A stretch of DNA of 64,000 nucleotides from Synechococcus sp. CS-1332. GTDB lineage: Bacteria; Cyanobacteriota; Cyanobacteriia; PCC-6307; Cyanobiaceae. The translations under genes and the position numbers were made by a program. The stretch covers positions 19,788 through 83,787 of the forward strand of contig NZ_JAHLYP010000029.1 of assembly GCF_025127995.1 (NCBI RefSeq). The letters are read 5' to 3'. This document shows, one piece after another, positions 59,099 through 64,000 of this stretch. A model generated the notes under the pieces. That model was not told the origin of the DNA and ran no database searches. It saw nothing but the letters and a program-made list of their open reading frames with translations. Within the stretch, counting starts at the first letter, position 1; each line of letters begins with the position of its first letter.

Positions 59099-59373
59099 TC
59101 GGCGTGTTCATGGTCGAATGACCGGATGGATCCTGTCACTCGAGGATGGATGGCGACGAGTCATCGCGACGTGCGCCAGGCGGCGATGGGACTCCGGGAC
59201 GCACGCCAAGAGGCGAACGGCCATGGCGGGGCCACCCTGGGATAGGGAGGAAGATCAAGAAACGGGAAGGCCCCCAGCCCCCATCCGTTCCCTCCCCAGA
59301 ATGATGGGGTGTTGGTCATGGTGGTCCCGTCCCATCGCCGGAACAACCGACAGCAGCTGATCGCGATGCCCCC
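59099..59373. other. Spacer without a recognised gene
   Basis: 275 bases between the L7/L12-like gene and the next plus-strand gene. An 80-codon frame (59118-59360) occurs, but it has no domain, an unlikely composition and no Shine-Dalgarno, so I do not call it. No hairpin with a T-run and no clear promoter is seen. Confidence 0.5.
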
Positions 59374-59922
59374 ATGACCGCCCCCGCCCCACCGACGACC
59401 GGATTTCTGGAGGAGTCACCGGGCAACCGCTCCGCCATGCGGCTGATGTGCCTGCTGGCCCTGTTTGCCTCGATGGCCTTCGGAGTGGTCACGATGATGC
59501 GCAGCGCCCCGATGGTGACCAGGGATTCCAGCGGGCAGGAGACGCTCAGCTATCCACCCCGGGACGACACCGGGATGACCCTCACCTTGGTCTTCCTGCT
59601 GGGGGCCTTCGCGCCGAAGGTGCTGCAGAAGTTTGCCGAACAGCGCCTCGGGAACCTCAGGAGCAGCGACCTGCGGGAGCTGTTGATCGGCGCCGGCGGT
59701 GACCTGCGGACCACGGCTGCCCAGGCACTGAATCCGGCGCCTACAGCCGCCACGCCTGCGGAGGATCCCCGCCTGCGTCAGCTCCTGGAGGAGGTGGAGC
59801 GGCTGCGCGCCGAGATCGCCCGCAGCCGCACACCGATCCAGGTGAGTGCGGCCACCCCCGTAGCCCCGCCGGCGGCGGCCCTGACCCCCCTGGAGCGGAT
59901 CCGCCTGGGCGGGAGCCTCTGA
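59374..59922 (+). CDS. Small membrane protein coupled to the lysozyme/L,D-transpeptidase gene
   Basis: A 182-residue protein of no family I recognise. Two hydrophobic helices (about residues 22-42, MRLMCLLALFASMAFGVV, and 68-85, GMTLTLVFLLGAFAPKVL) are joined by a short loop. Then comes a charged region and, near residue 130-150, a heptad-like stretch LRQLLEEVERLRAEIARS that could form a coiled coil, before a Pro/Ala-rich end. The next gene starts inside its stop (TGATG, 59920-59924). Since the enzyme there has no signal peptide, this protein could be a holin-like or anchoring partner. That role is inference. Confidence 0.6.
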   Translation: MTAPAPPTTGFLEESPGNRSAMRLMCLLALFASMAFGVVTMMRSAPMVTRDSSGQETLSYPPRDDTGMTLTLVFLLGAFAPKVLQKFAEQRLGNLRSSDLRELLIGAGGDLRTTAAQALNPAPTAATPAEDPRLRQLLEEVERLRAEIARSRTPIQVSAATPVAPPAAALTPLERIRLGGSL

Positions 59923-61337
59923 TGCCGTACATCACCGCCCGCCAGGACGCGGGGCTCAGCCCCAGCCCCGCCGCCGCCGATGCCGATTCCTATGTGGCCG
60001 CCGGCTCCCGCATCGCTGTGGCCTGGGTGCGGTCTGTCCCCGATACCGTCCTGGCGATTGTGCGGCTGGCGGGGCCCTACACCTGCCCGGGGGGCACACG
60101 GCCGCTGCCGGATGGGGAGCAGCGTTATCTCAACCCCGAGCGTTTCATCGTTCCCGACGACGCCTGGTTGACGGCGGCAGGGGAGGGCCAGCTGCCACCC
60201 GAGGTGGCCGAGCTCAATCACCACTACGAGGGTTGCCGCCTCCAGGCGTACAACGACCCCCGCACCGGCGGTGAGCCGATCACGATCGGCTGGGGCAGCA
60301 CCTTTTACCAGGATGGTTCCCCCATCCGGCTGGGGGATGTGATCACCCAGGAGCAGGCCGATGCGCTCTACGGGCACAACTGCCGCGAACGATTCTGGAA
60401 GGTGCTTGAGGCCACGATCCCCTTCTGGGCGGAGATGGGAGATCGACAGCGGGCCGCCCTGTGCAGCTTCGCTTACAACAACGGTGCCCATTTCCATGGC
60501 GATGGGTATCACGACACCCTCGATCGCCACCTGCGGGATCGCCGCTGGCAAGCCGTTCCTGGTGCCCTGATGCTGTATCGCAACCCCGGGGAGACGGTGG
60601 AGGTGGGTCTGGGCCGCCGCCGCCGGGCCGAGGGACTCGTCTGGGGCGGCTTGGAGCCCACCGTTGCCTGCGCCCAGGCGGAGCGCGAGATCCGCACGCC
60701 GGGCGACTGCGAAGCCTGGGAACAGCGGCTCAAGCAGGAGGCCGCTGGCCCGGTCGCTTCGGCTGCCAGAGCCATGACGGCGCCAGCCAAGGACGCCGAT
60801 CCTCCTGCCCTCACCCTTCCCGGTCTGGTGGGTCCGAAGAAGACCCCCCAGGACTTCGGCTTCAGCGGCACCGACAGCCATGTGGTGGTTAATGACGTCA
60901 GCGAGACGGCCCGGGCCTTCGATGCGGAGGGACGGCTGCTCTGGGAGATTCCGGCGCTGGCCCGCGGCCAGGGCCGGGAGGACCAGTACCAGGACACGTC
61001 CACCGACACCCCGCCGGGGATCTACCGCATCGCCAAGAAGGTCTACCGGGACTACGAGCAGGATCCCAGCCCCACCTACTCCGCAGACCGCCGCAGCTAT
61101 GGCTGGTACAGCTTCGATCTGGAGGATCTGGAGAGGCAGGAACGGCGTTTCGGCCGGGCCGGGATCATGGTGCACGGCGGCGGCAGCGCCTGCGGTTGGC
61201 CCGGGGCCTGGGCGCCCCGCCAGCCCCTGCATTCCACCCTCGGCTGCGTGCGGCTGCACAACCAGGATCTGCGCGACAAACTGCTGCCCCTGGTGGAGCA
61301 GGGCACCGTCTATCTGTCGGTGTACCAGGAGGCCTGA
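59922..61337 (+). CDS. GH24 lysozyme fused to an L,D-transpeptidase (YkuD) domain
   Basis: A 471-residue fusion. Residues 1-90 are a beta-rich SH3-like region beginning MPYITARQDAGL, similar to phage-type lysozyme starts. Residues about 95-235 form a GH24 lysozyme, with Glu103, Asp112 and Thr121 in HYEGCRLQAYND...ITIGWG; the Glu-Asp spacing of nine equals T4 lysozyme (11 and 20). After a Ala/Pro linker (about 235-285), the C-terminal part is a YkuD-type L,D-transpeptidase with TPPGIYRI, His418 in MVHGGG and the nucleophile Cys442 in HSTLGCVRLHNQD. One half cuts glycan strands, the other forms peptide cross-links or attaches proteins. There is no signal peptide. It overlaps the upstream membrane-protein gene. 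Confidence 0.88.
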   Translation: MPYITARQDAGLSPSPAAADADSYVAAGSRIAVAWVRSVPDTVLAIVRLAGPYTCPGGTRPLPDGEQRYLNPERFIVPDDAWLTAAGEGQLPPEVAELNHHYEGCRLQAYNDPRTGGEPITIGWGSTFYQDGSPIRLGDVITQEQADALYGHNCRERFWKVLEATIPFWAEMGDRQRAALCSFAYNNGAHFHGDGYHDTLDRHLRDRRWQAVPGALMLYRNPGETVEVGLGRRRRAEGLVWGGLEPTVACAQAEREIRTPGDCEAWEQRLKQEAAGPVASAARAMTAPAKDADPPALTLPGLVGPKKTPQDFGFSGTDSHVVVNDVSETARAFDAEGRLLWEIPALARGQGREDQYQDTSTDTPPGIYRIAKKVYRDYEQDPSPTYSADRRSYGWYSFDLEDLERQERRFGRAGIMVHGGGSACGWPGAWAPRQPLHSTLGCVRLHNQDLRDKLLPLVEQGTVYLSVYQEA

Positions 61338-61381
61338 GCAGGGGTCCACCCCTAGCCTGACCTCAACGCCACAGTTCCGGC

Positions 61382-61717
61382 ATGCCCACCCCCTTCGCCC
61401 TGCTGCTGCTGGCGCTTCTGAACGCCACACCGGCTCTCGCCGCGGCCCAATCGCAGGGTGGGGAACTCAGTCCACGGGAGGAGTTCATGGTGATGGTGGG
61501 GGTGGGCTCCGGTTACATGAGTGCCCTCTGCAACCTCGAGAAGGACGGCTTCATCTCCACCGCCACCCGCGCCAAGCTGGCCCAGGCGCAATTGGACATC
61601 ATCAGCGGGGATCCCTCCACCAAGGACGACCTGGAGGGGGTGCTCGCCGGCATGAAGGGCGTGGAGGAGGACAAGGACCTGTGCCCCAGCCAGGTCCTGC
61701 CGCTGCGCCGCAAATGA
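61382..61717 (+). CDS. Small secreted protein of unknown function
   Basis: A 111-residue protein with a Sec signal peptide (hydrophobic core FALLLLALLNATPALA, cleavage near residue 22). The mature part has a helical, acidic composition and two cysteines (SALCNL and KDLCPSQ) that could form a disulfide. I recognise no domain, although EEFMVMVGVGSGYMSALCNL followed by a helix rich in lysine looks like small conserved cyanobacterial exported proteins. It lies 44 bases after the lysozyme-transpeptidase gene, same direction, and 19 bases before the SulP gene. Confidence 0.65.
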   Translation: MPTPFALLLLALLNATPALAAAQSQGGELSPREEFMVMVGVGSGYMSALCNLEKDGFISTATRAKLAQAQLDIISGDPSTKDDLEGVLAGMKGVEEDKDLCPSQVLPLRRK

Positions 61718-61736
61718 ACACCGACGGAGGAGGCTG

Positions 61737-63449
61737 ATGGAGCCACGCGAACGCCTGGCCAGGGTGTTGCCGGGCCTCGCGCAGCTGCTGGGCTACCAGC
61801 GCAGCTGGCTGCGGCCGGACCTGCTGGCGGGCGTCACTGTGGCCGCCTATCTGGTGCCCCAGTGCATGGCCTACGCCGAAGTGGCCGGGCTGGCGCCGGT
61901 GGCGGGCCTGTGGGCGATCCTGCCGCCCCTGCTCCTCTACGCCCTGCTGGGGTCCTCGCCCCAGCTCTCGGTGGGGCCCGAGTCCACCACTGCCGTGATG
62001 ACGGCTGCCGCGGTCGGGCCGCTGGTGGCGGGGGACCCGCTCGCCTATGCGGGCTTCTGCAGCCTGCTGGCCCTGCTGGTGGGGCTGGTCTGCTGCGCCG
62101 GTGCCTGGGCCCGGCTGGGATTCCTGGCTGATCTGCTCTCGAAGCCGATCCTGGTGGGCTATCTGGGTGGCGTGGCCCTGATCATGATCGGCGGCCAGCT
62201 GGGCCGGGTCAGTGGGCTGACGCTGCAGGCCGACTCCATCCCCGGCCAGCTGGTGGAGCTGCTGGGCCGGCTGGGGGAGATCCACCGGCCCACCCTGCTG
62301 CTGGCGTTGGGGGTGCTGGTGTTCCTGTTGCTGGTGCAGCGCCGCTTCCCCAGGGCCCCGGCGCCCCTGCTGGCGGTGCTGCTGGCCATGGCGGTGGTGG
62401 CGGTGGGACACCTCGATCAGCGCGGCGTGGCGGTGATCGGCGCCATCCCGGCTGGGCTGCCCCAGCCGGCGCTGCCGCCCGGGGTCTCGCCAGCCCAGCT
62501 GCGCTATCTGCTGACGGCGGCGGTGGGCATTTCCCTGGTGGGCTATTCCGACAACGTGCTCACGGCCCGAGCCTTCGCCGCCCGGGGCGGCTACCGCATT
62601 GACGCCAACCAGGAGCTTCTGGCCCTCGGCACCAGCAACCTGGGCAATGGGCTGATGCAGGGCTTTCCGGTGAGCAGCAGCGGCAGCCGCACCGCCATCG
62701 GCGATTCCCTCGGCAGCCGCTCCCAGCTGTTCTCCCTGGTGGCGCTGGCGCTGGTGCTGGCGGTGCTGCTGTGGCTGCGGCCGGTTCTGGCCCTGTTCCC
62801 CACGGCGGCCTTGGGGGCGATCGTCATGTATGCCGCCCTGCGCCTGATCGACATCCCCGAGTTCCTGCGGTTGCAGCGCTTCCGCCCCAGCGAATTCCGG
62901 CTGGCCCTGATCACCCTGGTGGGGGTCCTGGCCACCGACCTGCTCCTTGGCGTGGCGCTGGCAGTGGGGTTATCGGTGATCGACCTGTTCGCCCGGCTGG
63001 TGCGTCCCCACGACGCCGTCATGGGGATCGTGCCCCGCCTGGCAGGCCTGCACGACGTGCGCGACTGGGAGGGGGCGCGCACGATTCCTGGCCTGGTGCT
63101 GTTTCGCTTTGATGCGCCCCTCTGTTTCGCCAACGCCGAGCATTTCCGCCAGCGGGTGCTGGCGACGATCGCGGCCGAGCCGCAGCCGATCAGCTGGTTC
63201 GTTCTCAACGCCGAAGCCATCGTCGAGATCGACATCACGGCCGCCGATGTGCTCGAGGAACTGCAACGGGAACTGACCGTCCAGGGCATCACCTTCGGCC
63301 TGGTGCGGGTCAAGCAGGAGCTCTACGCCCAGCTGCAACGGGCCGGCCTGGTGGACAAGATCGGGGCGCGCCTGTTCTTCCCCACCTTGCCCACGGCGAT
63401 CGCGGCCTTCCAGGCCCGGACGACCGGGGCGCCGGTGCCCAGCCCATGA
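61737..63449 (+). CDS. SulP-family anion transporter with STAS domain
   Basis: A 570-residue SLC26/SulP protein. The membrane part (about residues 20-430, with 10-14 helices) opens with DLLAGVTVAAYLVPQCMAYA and has the GPESTTAVMTAA and GNGLMQGFPVSSSGSRTAI signatures. The cytosolic STAS domain (about 455-560) includes VLNAEAIVEIDITAADVLEE. Such transporters carry sulfate, bicarbonate or other oxyanions, usually with Na+ or H+; in cyanobacteria BicA is the bicarbonate type. The substrate cannot be read here. Its stop overlaps the next gene (ATGA), which may relate to selenium, so selenate is one option. Confidence 0.88.
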   Translation: MEPRERLARVLPGLAQLLGYQRSWLRPDLLAGVTVAAYLVPQCMAYAEVAGLAPVAGLWAILPPLLLYALLGSSPQLSVGPESTTAVMTAAAVGPLVAGDPLAYAGFCSLLALLVGLVCCAGAWARLGFLADLLSKPILVGYLGGVALIMIGGQLGRVSGLTLQADSIPGQLVELLGRLGEIHRPTLLLALGVLVFLLLVQRRFPRAPAPLLAVLLAMAVVAVGHLDQRGVAVIGAIPAGLPQPALPPGVSPAQLRYLLTAAVGISLVGYSDNVLTARAFAARGGYRIDANQELLALGTSNLGNGLMQGFPVSSSGSRTAIGDSLGSRSQLFSLVALALVLAVLLWLRPVLALFPTAALGAIVMYAALRLIDIPEFLRLQRFRPSEFRLALITLVGVLATDLLLGVALAVGLSVIDLFARLVRPHDAVMGIVPRLAGLHDVRDWEGARTIPGLVLFRFDAPLCFANAEHFRQRVLATIAAEPQPISWFVLNAEAIVEIDITAADVLEELQRELTVQGITFGLVRVKQELYAQLQRAGLVDKIGARLFFPTLPTAIAAFQARTTGAPVPSP

Positions 63450-64000
63450 CCGCCGCCCCCGAGCGGCAGCAACTGGTCCTGGCGGGGGGCGGCCACAGCC
63501 ACGTTCTGGTGCTGCGGCGCTGGCTGATGCGCCCGCGCACCAAGCCGCCGCGCACCCGCCTCACCCTGGTGAGCCGCCACGGCACCGCGCTCTATTCGGG
63601 CCTGCTGCCCGCCGTGGTGGCCGGGCTGGAACCCCTGGAGGCCGCCGCCATCGACCTGCGCCGCCTCTGCACCCTGGCCGGTGTCGTCTTCGTGCAGGCG
63701 GAGATCACCGGTCTGGATCCGGCGGCCCGGGAGCTGCAGCTGGCGGGCCGCCCGCCGCTGCGCTTCGACCGGCTCAGCCTCGATCTGGGCGCCGTGACCG
63801 CTATGCCGGGGGAGGCGATGGCCGTCAAGCCGCTGGAGCCCTTCCTGGCCTGGGCGGAGCGGCGCAGCGCCGGCGAGCCCCTGGTGATCCGCGGCGGTGG
63901 GGCCGCCGCCGTGGAGCTGGCCCTGGCCTTCAGGGCCCGGGGGATGGCCTGCCGCCTCTTGTTGAAGGGAGAGTCCCTGCAGCTGGGGTTGGCCGCGGCC
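63446..64000 (+). CDS. FAD/NAD(P)-dependent oxidoreductase, SelD-fusion type, 3' end cut off
   Basis: The frame runs off the right edge after 185 residues. LVLAGGGHSHVLVLRRW is a dinucleotide-binding motif, ALYSGLLPAVVAGLEPLEAA the membrane-associated NDH-2-like segment, and VIRGGGAAAVELALAFRARG begins the second nucleotide site. In marine Synechococcus and Prochlorococcus this domain is fused to selenophosphate synthetase (SelD) at the C-terminus; that part, if present, is outside the window. A stand-alone type II NADH dehydrogenase is the alternative. The start is the ATG overlapping the sulP stop (ATGA, 63446-63449). Confidence 0.7.
   Translation, partial: MTAAPERQQLVLAGGGHSHVLVLRRWLMRPRTKPPRTRLTLVSRHGTALYSGLLPAVVAGLEPLEAAAIDLRRLCTLAGVVFVQAEITGLDPAARELQLAGRPPLRFDRLSLDLGAVTAMPGEAMAVKPLEPFLAWAERRSAGEPLVIRGGGAAAVELALAFRARGMACRLLLKGESLQLGLAAA

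Noticed and set aside
59118..59360. An 80-codon plus-strand frame in the spacer before the small membrane protein.
   Set aside because: No domain, no Shine-Dalgarno, Trp/Arg/Pro-rich composition and no sign of conservation.

Overview
The window is about 64 kb of very GC-rich, densely packed bacterial chromosome from a picocyanobacterium of the Synechococcus/Cyanobium group. This rests on: the urtABCDE urea transporter and full urease set, a cyanobacterial NarM homologue, a cyanobacterial PEP-CTERM protein with an HpsJ-like partner, an NADH-dehydrogenase-like reading frame of the kind fused to SelD in marine Synechococcus, and at least ten copies of the cyanobacterial HIP1 octamer GCGATCGC (for example at 4720, 15992, 18351, 19013, 24824, 50255, 52192, 56427, 56618 and 63396). 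The GC content and the presence of katG fit a Cyanobium-like lineage better than Prochlorococcus. I see no rRNA, tRNA, CRISPR, transposase or integrase. No gene-free stretch exceeds 300 bases; the longest are 59099-59373 and 36955-37187.

Layout. 1-5.8 kb: a truncated DUF547 gene, an arsenic pair (arsS, arsC), a CPA2 antiporter, mazG, arfB and an exported beta-carbonic anhydrase. 5.8-13.9 kb: housekeeping genes (speE-speB, a cAMP-receptor-like domain, gcvT, aspS, dps, pyrG). 13.9-20.4 kb: queE coupled to a CHASE-GGDEF diguanylate cyclase, an ecotin-type protease inhibitor, then the overlapping chain queC-pabB-pabC and a lipoprotein. 20.5-34.9 kb: an amide-nitrogen island with formamidase (fmdA, fmdB), the urea ABC transporter (urtA-E), and two divergent urease operons (ureE-ureF-ureG and ureD-[beta-lactamase-like]-ureA-ureB-ureC). 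Urea and formamide both yield ammonia here. 34.8-37 kb: HpsJ-like, PEP-CTERM and PilZ proteins. 37-45.1 kb: a circularly permuted ATP-grasp / alpha-E / transglutaminase / DUF2126 set with glycogen phosphorylase inserted. 45.3-53.5 kb: a GGDEF-EAL protein, a cupin-like protein, a molybdenum block (narM, mobA, moaA, an FdhF/YdeP-like molybdoenzyme), a VOC protein and glutaredoxin. 53.6-58.8 kb: an ECF42-type sigma factor with its DGPF partner and a matching promoter, a DUF1971 protein, and katG with a Coq4-like gene. 58.8-64 kb: an L7/L12-like membrane protein, a small membrane protein coupled to a lysozyme/L,D-transpeptidase fusion, a small secreted protein, a SulP transporter, and the start of a SelD-type oxidoreductase.

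The genome is very compact. Most neighbouring genes on one strand overlap by 4 bases (ATGA, TTGA) or in TGATG form, and many convergent pairs overlap tail to tail by 4-41 bases. The most unusual items are the lysozyme/L,D-transpeptidase fusion with its membrane partner, a chain of three ATGA re-initiation sites before the DUF2126 gene, a TGTCGA-N17-CGTC promoter before the ECF42 operon, an ecotin with Arg at the reactive site, queC without a standard start codon, and a Coq4-like gene behind katG.
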